Shown piece by piece: positions 34,862-47,016 of a DNA stretch of 60,000 bases (position 1 is its first letter; each line of letters begins with the position of its first letter). A program made the translations under genes and the position numbers. Origin of the DNA: Adiantum capillus-veneris (Eukaryota; Streptophyta; Polypodiopsida; Polypodiales; Pteridaceae); assembly GCA_014529385.2 (NCBI GenBank), contig CM043942.1, positions 26,480,469-26,540,468 of the forward strand. The letters are read 5' to 3'. Under the pieces are notes generated by a model. That model was not told the DNA's origin and did no database searches. It saw nothing but the letters and a program-made list of their open reading frames with translations.

Positions 34862-37100
34862 ATGATTTTGGAAGTACTCAAAGAAATTAAAGCAGATGAT
34901 TTTGATACTTTTCTTGCTTCTTGTAGTACCTTTTTGGGGGATAAGGTTATCCAAAGCATGATTAACCCTTGTTTGGAGGAAGAAATTACCCCTTTTCTAG
35001 AGAGACCTAATTCTCTTACTTCTCCTAGTGGGTACTAACTCCAACCTGATCTAACTTTAAATTTGTAATGGATAAAGCTAGGATTTTTACTAAGGGAGAG
35101 GAAGAATCCCTCAAGTTAGAAATTTGCTAGACCTTTGATCATTGGTAGGCATTTGTCAACTACTTTGGGAGAAGATCGTTCAACCACTCTCCAAACCCTA
35201 GTACTTTGGGTACATTGTTTTCCTATCAAGAAACATTTTGATGTATACCCACCCATTGTTTTTTATTGCAAATGCTTTTAATGCTAAGTTTTGAATGCAA
35301 CATATTTTGGTCAATGAATTGCTAGGATGGAGGCATCAAGCTCCTATCAAGGGTAACTTTTGTCGAACAAATTTTCTAAAAAAGTGATGTTTGCCCTCCT
35401 TGCCTTTGCGGGGATCATACCCGGATCATAATCGGCTTTGTAAAGACTTTGAGAGACTTAACCATCACTTATGAACCGTGTGTCTTAATTTCATTGAAGA
35501 TATCTTCATCTGATCCTTAATTTCTATGGGACTCTACCATATACCTCAATAACCTCTGAGCCCTAATCTAGCACTAATTGTGTTACTAAAGTCTTTTGAA
35601 AAATTAGCTAACGAACTCCAACCGGAGGAAAAATATCAAACTTGACATAATTCACATTAACTGTGATATTTTCACCCATAAGTACCTAAATTTGCCTTGT
35701 TTCTTGCATCTGCCTTGAAACGGATTGGGTTACCCCAATTTTGGCTTTTCCCTGGAAACAGATTGGGTTACACCAAAAACAATGCTTGCATTACAAGGTT
35801 GGATTGGACATTACTAAATTTATAGTATTGATAAAGCCCCTAACGATGCTTCAGTTCTATGTTGGAAACTAGTTTGGAACCTTGCAAAGAAGAGACTCAA
35901 TGTCTTTACGTTTGGATATCGTAATTGCTCAAAGCCATCCATTACTACGCTACTAGTTGAAGAGCTTGCATCTTTGGCATACTCCATCTCAGCCACTAAA
36001 GTACCAGTTTTCTTCACTATTTATAGAAGTCACAAACAAAAGTTTTGTTGGATATTTGATGCATCTAAGTGAATATTTTCAAAAATCACTGAGGATATCA
36101 CTACTTGTCTTAACCTTATCCTAACATAAATTATTCACTCTTGGAAGAAAAATAGGTAATAATCAAATGATACCTCAATTTTTCTATCAACACCATTTGG
36201 CTCATCAAAAATGCCTCGGAGATCTTCATCAACCTCCATTACAAATGTACTTCGTATTTTTTGCTGACATCACTCAATGTTATGAAAACATCCCGTTAGC
36301 TAGATGCTTTGGCATCACGAGTGTCTTGGATGAACTTGTGCATCTTGTTTTCCAATCTATGATTGGAAAGGGATATACAGTCATATCCTTGAATCAAGAA
36401 CCTAAATGGATTAAAACTCCAAAGAAGAAGGCACCTTTTCACCTAGATAAATTTGAAATTTGTAAGAGGATTGCATGATTTCTTGATCATATTTTTGTCC
36501 ATCCTGGTAGTTCTGTGTTCAAGAAACTTCTAGGAATCCCTATGGGATTCTTTTACCGACCACCAGTCATGTAACCTTTACCTTGCCTTCTTTGAATATG
36601 AATGATATCAAAAACATGTTGCCTCATCTGAGTTGACAAATAGGTTAAATACGTATTAACCATACTTTAAAGTATGTGGATGACCTCTATTTAAGGATGA
36701 GCTTAATCATATCTATCATGATTGTCATAATATTGAACCATCTTTCACACCACAGTTCAAGATTAACAGTCATGCCTTCCCAACCAGAGTGGTCTACATC
36801 AATATAAAAATTATCTTGATCATTCCTCTCACAGGAGCATTTGATGTTAGATTTTGCTAAAACAGGGACATAGATGAGTTTGTAAAACAGAAAAGCAATA
36901 GGCCTTTTTCTAGTTCTCTCAATACTTTCCTAAGCACACTATACCTTATCATGCACTGTTTGACAATAGATTTTATTGATTTTGAGAAAGTCAATACATT
37001 CCATATTCTTGTCCCACAACAAACAACAAAAGGATTGCCCGAGTTTCTTTGAATTTTGCTACAATAATTACCATAAATGGCACATGAAAATACTTATATT
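34862..37100 (+). pseudogene. Penelope/telomerase-like reverse transcriptase remnant
   Basis: A right-reading degenerate ORF series unlike gypsy or copia. The N-terminal part reads 'LEVLKEIKADDFDTFL' (34865) and, from 35840, 'LCWKLVWNLAKKRLNVFTFG' and 'SISATKVPVFFTIYRSHK'. RT motifs: 'FFADITQCYENIPL' near 36255-36295 (first Asp), 'LLGIPMGFF' near 36527-36552, 'NLYLAFFEYE' after a frameshift, and 'LKYVDDLYL' near 36668-36695 (Asp pair). The 'GIPMG...NLYL..FEYE...YVDD' pattern is that of Penelope-like elements and their relatives. A TGA at 36476 is in frame between the first two motifs. I see no GIY-YIG endonuclease. Confidence 0.5.
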
Positions 37101-37105
37101 AGTGG

Positions 37106-37281
37106 ATGGGCTATGTTGTTCCCATATTGTATAGATGTTGGCATTTCTTGGATCAGACATTGTAGGCAAATTTATGTCTCTAACGAATTGGTATACTAAA
37201 CTTGAACATCATTTACTAATAATGGGGTATGTTGCTCCCACACTATATAGGTTTTGGTATTTCTTGGCTCAAACATTATCG
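37106..37281 (+). repeat. Diverged tandem duplication, period 116 bp
   Basis: GGGCTATGTTGTTCCCA...TTGGCATTTCTTGGATCAGACATT at 37106 recurs as GGGGTATGTTGCTCCCA...TTGGTATTTCTTGGCTCAAACATT at 37222. The matching core is about 60 bp. Confidence 0.75.
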
Positions 37282-37492
37282 GCGGTGAATTCTTCTTTGA
37301 CTATTTTGATATACTTTAGCTTGAACATCTATATCACTCATGTGGAGCTGTCAGCTCGTACCACTCCGGTTCCATCTTCACCCATGATGATATGCCTTTT
37401 TTGGTTTAAAGCAAATCTTGCAAAAGTTTACTTAAGAGTAACAAGTATAAGATCCCACGTATAAGTTTCTTATGCTATTGTGTGTATGATAG

Positions 37493-37493
<1 letters not shown>

Positions 37494-37557
<64 letters not shown>
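37494..37557. repeat. (GT)32 microsatellite
   Basis: Uninterrupted GT; a CT tract follows about 90 bp downstream. Confidence 0.97.
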
Positions 37558-37560
<3 letters not shown>

Positions 37561-37640
37561 CGAAGCTCTGTCACATAGGTTTTGAGGCTTTTGCTCTAAT
37601 ATAGTAAGTATGACATTCAAAGTTTCTATGCTCCCCTCGT

Positions 37641-37643
<3 letters not shown>

Positions 37644-37696
<53 letters not shown>
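37644..37696. repeat. (CT)26 microsatellite
   Basis: Uninterrupted CT tract, lying inside the possible LINE fragment. Confidence 0.97.
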
Positions 37697-37697
<1 letters not shown>

Positions 37698-38400
37698 CTA
37701 TGTGTTGGGTGGAGAGCAACTTGCAAGGCACCCAAAGCACCTTCCACAGAAATATCTTCATAAATTGAGGCCATTGTGGATTCCAAATGTTCTTTGTGAC
37801 CTCTACCCAACGAGCCTCCGACCATTGCATCTTCCACTGCTTGTTTAAAGGGGCAAACCAATCAACCTCATGGATTATCTCCTGGTAAATGCCCTTGGTA
37901 TGGGGTTTAGAGAATCGGCTACTCATGGGCCATTTCCAAGCCTTCCACTCAAAAGTAGATAAACAGATCAGCATCGGAACATTGTCCATGCCTTCAACAA
38001 CCCTGTTGTAACTTCTCAATGTCATTGGGTTGAACTTGGGCAACCATCTGGTCTGAGGATTTCTAACACTTGCTATTTCTATCCCAGTGGCTCAGTCGTT
38101 GACGTCCTTTATTGTTCATCCTTCTTGCAATTGCTCTCCAATAAGGGTTCAATAAAACCCAAGCAGCTTTAAACAGCCAGGGAAACCAGTGAAGATGGAG
38201 TTCTAGAAGTATCTAGTTAATTCACCCCATCCCAGTGCCCCTGTAGCTCTATTGCACTTTCGCATAAGCTCTCCTGTGATTCCACTTAGTCTTAGGCTAA
38301 CCCATCCTAGGGCTAAAAGTTGTCGTGTACCAAGATCCCTTTCCACTAACCACCTTATGAGCAAAGTTTTTCTTTGAAGTGAACCAATGGATGCCACGTG
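37697..38400 (-). pseudogene. Possible LINE (non-LTR) RT C-terminal fragment
   Basis: The minus-strand frame 38043-37700 reads 'FEWKAWKWPMSS', 'HEVDWFAPLNKQWKMQWSEARW', 'IWNPQWPQFMKIFLWKVLW'. This resembles the end of plant L1-type RT with its zinc-binding tail (W...P...FLW...L). Upstream, another frame reads 'LHLHWFPWLFKAAWVLLNPYW'. No catalytic motif is present, so the call is tentative. Confidence 0.3.
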
Positions 38401-39194
38401 GAGGGTTTCTTCTTGCTTGAAAATTTTGAAGGTCCATTATATATAGCAAGTTAAGTAGTAAGTATAGATAGATTTTTCATGGGATGTATGTTACCAAATT
38501 TCATTTCTAGTTTTCGAATTTAAATTTCTCTCTAAAATTGACCATTCTAGTGAGAGAAAATAAAAATAGTAGAAGGGTCAATTATGTGTAATGGAGAGAG
38601 GAATGTGTTTGTGAACTAGAGAATTCTAGAATCTAAATGTATTTTTCAAAAATGCCAACAGAATTCAACAAGGACTCGACAACAGAATTCGATAAGGGCT
38701 CAACCGAGATTTTATGGGATGAAGAGGAGATATTTGCAAGTCCAAAAGATTCCAAACAGACCCCAAAATCCTCAGAAAGTAGGTAATATGACTAATTAAT
38801 AAATGAGAATGGGAGCCAAGGTGTTATTATCCACACATGCCAACTTAAAGCTATGTGGAGATAAGAGATGTGGTCTAGAAGCCTCCCATGCAAGAGAGAA
38901 GGTAAAAGGAGTAGTTCTAAAATAGAAAAATGTGTCTAATGGATTTAGTGTGAGTATTTCAAGAATAACTCGAAAACGAAAGCGTTTTTGAAAAAAATGA
39001 ACAGTCTTAGAAGTGGCGAGATGAACGTTCAAAGTTTTTTTACTTGAGGATCGCAAAAGGGAGATTTTTTTTTTATTTTTTATTTTTTGCGGGATTGCAC
39101 TAGAGAGAGCAGAGTTACTTTTGTCTTCTTGTCTCTTGAAGCTCCATACGATCCTTAGCCAAAAGAAAGGTCCATGCTCTTCTCAAAGCTCATC

Positions 39195-39198
<4 letters not shown>
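38401..39198. other. No gene recognised
   Basis: AT-rich sequence with poly-T near 39065-39090 and a short repeat 'CAACAGAATTC' near 38657 and 38680. Nothing coding. Confidence 0.5.

Positions 39199-39272
<74 letters not shown>
39199..39272. repeat. Compound microsatellite (CT)21-(AC)16
   Basis: Same CT-then-AC order as at 2444-2513 and 40351-40390. A shorter (CT)11 follows at 39468-39490. Confidence 0.96.
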
Positions 39273-39273
<1 letters not shown>

Positions 39274-39490
39274 GATCTCCATAGCTATAGCTTCTCAAGC
39301 TTGTGTATAATTAATTATATAGGTTACTACTGCATATCTTCTTTTCAATCAATCCGATTCTTGCTCAATCCCTGCAGATCCTATCATCTGCGAGGTATTT
39401 AGGGTCTTGGGAATGAGTTCAACTAGTCATATCAAAAATTCCTAATCCTCAACTCGTGTAGAACTAACTCTCTCTCTCTCTCTCTCTCTC

Positions 39491-40350
39491 ATCACATGTA
39501 TGTGAAGTGTGATTTGAATTTAAGTTAATGCTTGCCTTGAAATTATCATGCTCAAATATACTCAACGTTACACAATTGATTAACTATTCTAATTATCTTA
39601 TAATTTTTGTTGCACTTTAAATCCAATTCTCTAACACTGTATCATAAGTGTAGTCTCTAAAGAAAAATTGGGAGAGTTGATCTAGTTTGAGCACATTCGA
39701 GCTTGGCTCTATGCCTTTGGACGCGAAAAGACCTCTAAAAGATGAATGCATGCTCAAAGGGTTGCTTGAGGGCACTCTCAGTTTTAAGTTTCTACCATCA
39801 AATGTAGAGATGTTACATCGTGCCATTTACACATTGTGCGTCATGCATTTGATCACAATGAGTTGCGAGATACAAAAGTTTGCATGGGGTCACGGGTGTT
39901 TCAAATTCTCACATGTTATACGCCATTAAAAAATGGATCACCATTTCTTGGAACGATGTTGAAAATCAAATGTACTCTGTTAAGCAAGGCTTAGTGTCTC
40001 ATAACAAACCTCATTAGATGCAGAGTACAAATTTACCGAAGGACATTTACCCTCATTAGAAACGGACCCTCTCGTACTCCGGGAAAAAAAAAAGTCTTTT
40101 AAAGACATAAACATAAAAAGAGCTCAAAAGGTCCAAACTAGAATCCAACATTGTAAACTTTAGGCTACAAATTTCTATAATCTTTAGACTAAATTGGCTG
40201 TGCATAAGTAGAGAGAGAGTCCGGACTCCGAGTTCAACTCCCACATCCTTCACTTGAAAGCCGATTGGGTCTTGAGGTCAAATCTGATCGGATCGCTCAA
40301 CTTGGATCTCATATGATTGACATCCACAAGCACACTGTTAGAAGCTCAAG
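39491..40350. other. No gene recognised
   Basis: Only short ORFs without recognisable motifs on either strand. Confidence 0.5.
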
Positions 40351-40390
<40 letters not shown>

Positions 40391-40664
40391 TACATTTACC
40401 ATTGAGGCCGATGGCAACAGAGGTTTGCGGAGAGATGACGGTTGGAGTTGGGCCACAAGGCAGCGAGAGAAGCAAAGAGGAGCGAAATGTGCAGAGCCAG
40501 GGAAGAGGCAGTGCAAGCAACCTCTCGTTTCTTGGACGATCAAGGGGCCGAAGACAGAGGGAGAGCAGGCTGCGTGCTTTGCCTCGCCCTGGGTCATCAC
40601 AAATCGCCTCCCATAGCTTCTCTCGGGCTTGCTACTAAACAGCAAACAGCCGCACGCTTTCTGG

Positions 40665-40722
<58 letters not shown>
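40351..40722. repeat. Inverted pair of compound microsatellites
   Basis: (CT)12-(CA)8 at 40351-40390 and (TG)17-(AG)11 at 40667-40722 are reverse complements in order and content, about 280 bp apart. The intervening GC-richer sequence has overlapping ORFs on both strands, none with a recognised motif. Confidence 0.85.
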
Positions 40723-40723
<1 letters not shown>

Positions 40724-40977
40724 CGGTAACTGACCACAGCGCATAGGCCTAGTCGCTTTTGTAGTAGTCCCGACTCCCTGCGCTCCAAGCTCCTCCAAGT
40801 AGCGACGCACGTAACGTAGGCTAGTAGTACATGAGTAGTGTGTCTTGAGTTCCCAATGTTTCTACCTCCTTGTACTACGTTCTTGTACTACTCTTTATCT
40901 CGAAAGTACCTCTTGCTCTCCCATTTGAAGCGAAAGTTCAAAGAAGACTCGATGAATAACATTATTTATTGTGCCAC

Positions 40978-41436
40978 GGATTGCCACCCTCGGGACTAAG
41001 TGGCACGGACATGGGAGGCTGAGATCTATGGTGAGGAGATTGTGCGTCGTAGATCTGAGTGGCGGCATCGAAAGTAATCTAGGATACCTTAGATTATTTT
41101 TTATAATTTAGGGTACCTAAATCACTTTCGATTGTCGTCGTTTTGCATACATGTTTTAAGTAAATTAGGGTCCCCCACGTTGTACAACGCGCGCACGGCG
41201 AAGTGGTTAGGTCATGCGTCTCTCATGGGTGAGGTCACAGGTTCAAACCTCACGTGCGCAAAATGGGGTACCCTAGATTACTTTCAAAACATAGATACCC
41301 TAGGTTACTTTTTACCCTAGATTACAAAAGTAAATTAAGGTACCCACATTCCAGATCTACGGCCCGCGATCCCCCCCGTTGTAGATCCCACCCTCCCATG
41401 CCCATGCCACTTAGTCCCAAGGGGCTGCCACACATT
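40978..41436. mobile_element. MITE-like element with long imperfect terminal inverted repeats
   Basis: The left arm 'GGGACTAAGTGGCACGG...ATGGGAGG...GAGATCTA' (about 40992-41060) matches the reverse complement of 'GTAGATCCCACCCTCCCAT...TGCCACTTAGTCCC' (about 41330-41418). Homology continues inward through 'CGTAGATCTG' and 'GGTACCTTA'. The interior is rich in short 'TAGGGTACC'/'TAGATTACTTT' segments and holds a tRNA-like sequence. No transposase ORF. Exact ends and target-site duplication are not resolved. Confidence 0.6.
41195..41265 (+). repeat. tRNA-like sequence (SINE head or tRNA pseudogene)
   Basis: GCGCACG and CGTGCGC at the ends can form a perfect seven-pair acceptor-type stem. 'GGCGAAGTGGTTAGGTC' resembles an A box and 'AGGTTCAAACCTC' a B box. 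The T-arm stem pairs poorly, so it is not an intact tRNA. It sits in the middle of the MITE-like element. Confidence 0.5.
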
Positions 41437-42889
41437 TACAAGCACTTAAGCTATTGTCATATCACTGCGTGATCTTGTAGTGACCTAATCCTCGCCTCCT
41501 GGTCTATGCTCTAAACTATCTAGATCGATGCATGGATTCTTGCAAGCCTCCTGCAGTTGCCTTGAAACAAAAGAAGGGGCGTGTGGATGGTCTGGGACAT
41601 GGCCATCCTTGCCAATCTCAAAAACTCTTTCTCCCAATCACATGGTGCTTTCCATGCTAAGTGATGGAGTCCTTCAAAAAAACACCCTTTTGAATTTTAG
41701 CTGAAAAGAGGCAAATCTCAGTTTTTGGTAATATAAAACACCCACGAACCATATAAGATGAGGAGCTCTCTTTGGAAGTGGTCACTCTTTGCAAACTTGG
41801 AGTCTACCATATTATCTTAGGCAAGTAGAGACATTATTATATTAGATTTTGAGTACTCCATTGGAGCTCAAAACTAGCCATGCTTGGCTAGCCTTCTCAT
41901 GGAAGTTTATGTTTTATTCAACCATAGACTATTGTAAGATGTACTTGTATATGGGCCACGGCTAAATTTTGATACTATGAAAATTCTATAAAAATAATGA
42001 CAAAGCATTTAGTGTAAAAATTAAGTGAGTGATACAAAAGTATGGCAGAGAGCTAGCACATTGCCTCCCCTGACCGCTTTAACATCTCCATATTCACATG
42101 GTAGACATACAAAAAATAAGCACTTACGAGAGGATATGGGCCGATCTTCAATCACAATATTTTTTCTCTCTTGCACATTTTTAACCGTGCCTACACTTGA
42201 TTAGCTTCCCTGTACACTGCCATAGCCCTAGCTATGATCAATTGTACTCAAGGATGCAAAATGGATACTAAACTTTGGGAAATAAACCAAAGAAAAATTA
42301 CGGAAAACCTCTACACTTATAAGCATTTAAGTTGCAAGCTTAACATTGTTGGAGAGGGGGAATGGGGAACACACCTGGAACACAAACAGATGCCTCTCTA
42401 TAGCACAGGATATACACAGCACCCCAATCCACTAGAGTTCACCTTCAAAACCCGACACACTCGCACAAGCAAACGTCCGTTTGTGCACAACACGATGCAC
42501 ACACGTTCAGACGGAACACCACACCGCACTCACATTCCACCGATGTCCATCTCAACCCTCTCACCACACACACCAACACTCTGACTCACTCTCTCCACAC
42601 ACAAGCATAGCCGGTTTGGGTGGGTACACACCTCCACAAAGCTGACACCATCACGGGCAAGAGACGAGAGCAGGAGAAAGAGAAGGGGGAAAGGGGAGAA
42701 GCGACACCAAGATGGGGAAATGTAGGCTTCATTTCATAAGAAAGAACCCTTTACATAGGCACGACCACCAAAACCATGGCCAGCTTAGCACACAATACAC
42801 ATCCCAAGCTTCACTTTGCAAAATAACTTCATGGGGACGGGCCCTCGTTGGCTCCCCGCTGCTCCAGTGCTTCCACAGTGAGCTCGACT
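41437..42889. other. No gene recognised
   Basis: Low-information sequence. From 42400 it becomes rich in CAC/CCA on the plus strand, giving long Thr/His/Pro ORFs that look compositional, not coding. Confidence 0.45.
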
Positions 42890-43115
42890 CCGTGAGAATC
42901 GGCTTCAAAAAAACACCTCTTTTGGACTCCCCAAAAAGACCCGTGGTCTACTAAAGAGCCTCCAAAGACCCCTTTTGAAGCCCTAACAATCACTTGCCTG
43001 CCTTGGTCTTTTGCACTTGCTTCAATACTTTGTCCAGCACATGTATGCACCCTCTGTACTACATAGCACACTTCCCAGCTTGGACCAACTTTGGTTGCAC
43101 CATCATTGCCCAGCC
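42890..43115 (+). repeat. Repeat family copy 1 (shared with 48190-48725)
   Basis: 'CGTGGTCTACTA.AGAGCC', 'CTTTTGCACTT', 'GTATGCACCCTCT.TACTACATAG' and 'CCAGCTTGGACCAACTTTGG' recur at 48210-48725 in the same order. Probably part of an LTR, since the second copy ends close to a primer-binding-site-like sequence. Confidence 0.75.
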
Positions 43116-44567
43116 CCCTTGTTAAACATTTATGTTCAATCACACACATGCTTACTGACCTTAAAAAATTGCATCACCAAACAAGCACTCTGTACACCAC
43201 AAAACACCTACCATATGTGCAAGACCTGGCTCCTATTACCCGCCACCTCTACTCAACCGGGTTGCCCAACCCCCTGTATTACAACTTAGCTTCCACCTGG
43301 GTCAAACACCTGACATTGATCACCTCCATCCACCTGCAGCAAACTTCCCATAGTGCCACACCAAGGCACATAGCCAACCACACACAAAAACTACCAATAG
43401 CATATCCTCACCATTCAAAGCACTTGTCGGCAAACTGCCCACTTCAAACCAAGCATCACCAAATACACCATCATTCTTATTGGACAAACTTGGCCCTCCC
43501 CCCCAACCTTATAAAGCAAGATCCTCTCCAAGCAGACTTTGTACCTACCTGACAACCCATTGCACAACTATACTTACCAGCATCCCTTTCAATCACAACA
43601 CACTAACCTCCTTGGAAAGCTTGGATGTGAGATAGAGGGGACTCAAGCATGCAACTCTCTACCCAGCCATGCCTTATAAAGGCCCTGGCTTGCTAATAAT
43701 AGGGCCGCCTTGACCGCATGGCTCCGTCTTGGCCTTTGGCTTGTCCGGTCCTACCCTAGGCTTGACATTATTTCCCCCTGGAGAAGCGTTTTTATTTGGT
43801 TATATCTTTATAAGAGCACTAATGTTTTCCACAATGGCATCGATCTTCATGGATCCATTTGTTCATTTGACCATAATACAATTCAAAAGGAGACTCAATG
43901 AAACCAATATTAACATCTTGATTGTTCACATTGTTGTCCCTTTGCAACCGTATTGTATAATCGGCATATATCCAACATAGCGTGTAGACTCCATTTAGAA
44001 CGCACGTGAACATGCTAAATGAGTTATCAAAACAAAGATGTACTCAAAAGAGTGCCTCTTTTCACTTTTCATGAAATTAACATGCTGATATAACTCATCA
44101 GAGCCAAGCTTAATTCCTTGACTTGTTATCTTCTCATATTAGTAAACAACCCCACCGTAAGTAGTGTTCAAGGTTGAGAACTTGACTTATGCATGAAGAG
44201 ACTAAACCTAGTCACAAACATGAGTTACCTTGTGGTAAGCAAATTCCAAGTAGAGAATTACATGCTTTCTAATTGAACTTCTTGGTGCTAACGTATGCTC
44301 TTCGCAAATCCTTTAGCACAAGATTACACTATACTTATGGCAAATGTGATGCTCCTAGCACACATGAAAGAGGAGTGCAAATAGTTCTGAAAAGAAAATA
44401 AATACTTTCTACTACAATCATTTGCAAGCCTTGCTGAAACATTTGAACCATAATAGAATGTGAAACATAAGTCGCTTCTAAGTACAAACAATAAAACATT
44501 TTCATTAACAAAACATAGACTTGCTACATGTATAAACCAATATCCGTTAAAGTTGTTTTACTTGTAC
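43116..44567. other. No gene recognised
   Basis: Continuation of CAC-rich sequence to about 43560, then AT-rich sequence. ORFs here lack motifs. Confidence 0.45.
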
Positions 44568-44792
44568 CTTAACAAGTCTGACTAGGTATCTGACAATTTT
44601 TGGCCACTAAAATTGTTCCTGATATGACATATGGAAAATGGTCTATAAAATGGATTCGACCAACACCTAAGGACTTTTTTGTGACACATAATTGAAATAG
44701 CGGCGCTGGTGTCAGTCCCAGAGACTCATATTCTCCACATGTAGAATATGTCTCAACTCGACAGTACGAGATGTACTGGTGTGTGGAGGTAA
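44568..44792 (-). pseudogene. Possible exon of the split minus-strand pseudogene
   Basis: Open frame 'STHQYISYCRVETYSTCGEYE' to 'LGVGRIHFIDHFPYVISGTI'. It is preceded by AGTGTTTGCAG (acceptor before 44792) and ends TTAAG|GTACAAG (donor at 44568), although a TAA falls just before the donor. No family recognised. It may belong with the exons at 45.9-47.4 kb or be independent. Confidence 0.3.
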
Positions 44793-45829
44793 CTGCAAAC
44801 ACTCTACGACATGAGTAAGAGGGACCCTCATTTACCTTGCTTCACATTGGCTAAATTGAACTCCTTGAGTTCCCATACCATGTTGTATCCCATGTGACAA
44901 CATGTGCCAAAACTGCATGCTCCTACATGACCTTTTCATGCTTGTAAAGAGAAAAAAATAAATAAAACCAAATTAGATGTATACCTAGAGATTGAACATA
45001 GTGTTCACTTACCTGTAGTCAAAGGCACCTACCCAAATTTCCCGCCTACAAAGGCCTAGGAACAATAATTGAAAATCAGTGAGTTCCAAGTAGTATTGCA
45101 CCTGTAACCTTAGGTGCTGCCTTTGCAATCCAAATCCCTTGGCTAAAATCTACATTATCAAACCCCTTGGTTAGACTTTGCTAAAGAACTACTCAACGAG
45201 TAGCCAATAGTAATTGAAGTCAACTTTGAAAGTTGAAATTTCCACTACCCCTTGGCAGCTTGTGGACTTCTTTCCTTGCAATTGCAAGTGTGAAGATTCC
45301 AAGAACTGACCCATCAACACTTAATAAGTGATTTAGTAATCACAAGCTGGGTCTTACCCCAAAATCGTACTCGTATAGACACTTTTAGTGCTATAGATAA
45401 AATAGAAGATCCACTTTGAAGTTGGAATCGTATTTACAACTCGATCTTTTCTAGACCCAAAAATCCATAATCTTGGGTTTTTGTGAACATCCGGGCTATC
45501 TAAAATGTTGTCTTCATTGATACACCTCGGTAGAGATAAGCCCTTACAAGTTTAATATGTTCAAAAAATCAACTTAATCTTCACACTTTAAGTGTGGCGT
45601 GCTAAAATAACACCCAAAAAATCAATAATGGCAAGACTCTTGCTTGTTCATTAGAATCAATGGGTATTGAACTGCCATTCCAAAACAAATGGCTCGTAGC
45701 CCTTCAAAAAGAAATGGCTCTTAGCCTTTTGAAAATAGATGGATCTTAGCCCTTCTTGTTACCATATTGACATAGAAAGATTTTTGTAAAATCATGTCTA
45801 ATTTCACTTTTTCCATGGAGAAAGAGGGA

Positions 45830-45833
<4 letters not shown>

Positions 45834-45875
<42 letters not shown>
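45834..45875. repeat. (GA)21 microsatellite
   Basis: Uninterrupted GA tract in a stretch (44793-45900) that otherwise shows no gene. Confidence 0.95.
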
Positions 45876-45880
<5 letters not shown>

Positions 45881-45903
45881 GATTGAGGAAAATCCCTTAT
45901 TCA

Positions 45904-46088
45904 ACTGTGTTGTGTGCCCCCTATGTCTGGATCGGTGCAGACAATTTGTATGGCATAGCTTATCTTATAAGCATACAGTAATGTGCTTGTACATGCTCTT
46001 GTAGAGAGGTAACATAAGTCACATCTTGACCCATCTACCTTGTATGCGGTCATGACTGTACGAGACTGACTTAAGTATGACACTTTTC
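45904..46088 (-). pseudogene. Candidate exon, minus-strand split pseudogene
   Basis: CTTTATTCACAG|GA at 46088 is a strong acceptor. The frame 'KVSYLSQSRTVMTAYKVDG' to 'CTDPDIGGTQHS' ends in TGA at 45901-45903. No donor follows the stop, so it could be the terminal exon. Confidence 0.35.
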
Positions 46089-46358
46089 CTGTGAATAAAG
46101 ATAAATAAAAAGTGTTTGTAAACATCAATAAGTTATTGTGTCCTTAACAGGGTAGTTGACATTATAGCAAAAGTGTAAATACTATTGAGGTGAAATTTTA
46201 TCTACCTCACTGGCATGCCATGCATGTAGAGGTGTTGCCCTTGGCGACAATAATGGCCCCTACAGATTGAGCCAATACCAAAAGTGACTTGCACAAGTGG
46301 ACATGGATACATCACACTTTTTTGCTGTCATACGCAAATTGTAAGCTTATATCCTTAC

Positions 46359-46492
46359 TTTTCTAAATTCAATCTGTGTGCCAATGCCCTTGATGACCAG
46401 TCAATAAGCAATATCTTATCACAAGCTAGAAGCCTTGCTTCATGTGAAATCGTCAAAGCACTTTGCTTTGCACGATAGGCAGTCCTTGCCAA
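46359..46492 (-). pseudogene. Candidate exon, minus-strand split pseudogene
   Basis: Reads 'LARTAYRAKQSALTISHEAR', 'LLACDKILLIDWSSRALAHR' without a stop, between ACCTTTAAG| (46493) and GAAAA|GTAAGG (46358), a near-ideal donor. Helical, Ala-rich composition would suit a repeat-helix (TPR-like) protein, but I cannot name the family. Confidence 0.45.
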
Positions 46493-46678
46493 CTTAAAGG
46501 TTAAAAGGTTGGAAAAACAAGAAGCTTGAAATTGTCTAACCTTGTTGCTCTACTTTGTCCAGTTTTCTCAAGTTTTTGAAATAAAACTTGCTTGAATCTG
46601 GCTCTTATCTATATATATTGTGCAAGAGAGAGTTGTCGTATGCACCATATACATCATCTTAGCACATAGTGAAATAAC

Positions 46679-46809
46679 CTGCAGGCACTTGCCAAGTATC
46701 CCCAAGTTCATATGCTTGCAGAATATTCCAAACTTGAAGTCTTATCTTTGCATGATACATCTCAATAGCCCCACTTTGGATGCTACCATTGCTCATAGCT
46801 ACAGATACT
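46679..46809 (-). pseudogene. Candidate exon, minus-strand split pseudogene
   Basis: Reads 'VSVAMSNGSIQSGAIEMYHA', 'KIRLQVWNILQAYELGDTWQ' without a stop, bounded by GTGTGCTAG| (46810) and CCTGCAG|GTTATT (46678). Same strand and style as the neighbouring candidate exons. Confidence 0.45.
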
Positions 46810-47016
46810 CTAGCACACATATAGATGTCATAGCAAAATAAAGTTGACCTTGTCGAGCATGTACAGGTAATGGACGTGTTTGACTTATACATCTTATTGA
46901 GAAGCAAAAGAATATTTTCAGTTAATGTGGCTCATACTTACTAGATCTTATTGCTGATGTCTTTGACATGTGCCACCCTTAGCACTAGGATTTGTATCAC
47001 CACATGGTGTGGTTTA

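Noticed and set aside
41195-41265. Functional tRNA gene
   Set aside because: The acceptor-like stem is perfect, but the T-arm and anticodon arm pair poorly and no convincing anticodon loop is seen.
42234-43552. Long His/Thr/Pro-rich ORFs
   Set aside because: Composition follows CAC/CCA richness of the DNA, no motif is visible, and part of the region belongs to a repeated LTR-like family.
44793-45900. Intron or gene between candidate exons
   Set aside because: I looked for further exons on the minus strand and found none with convincing splice sites; only 'CCCTT' and 'GGCTCTTAGCCC' short repeats near 45690-45760.
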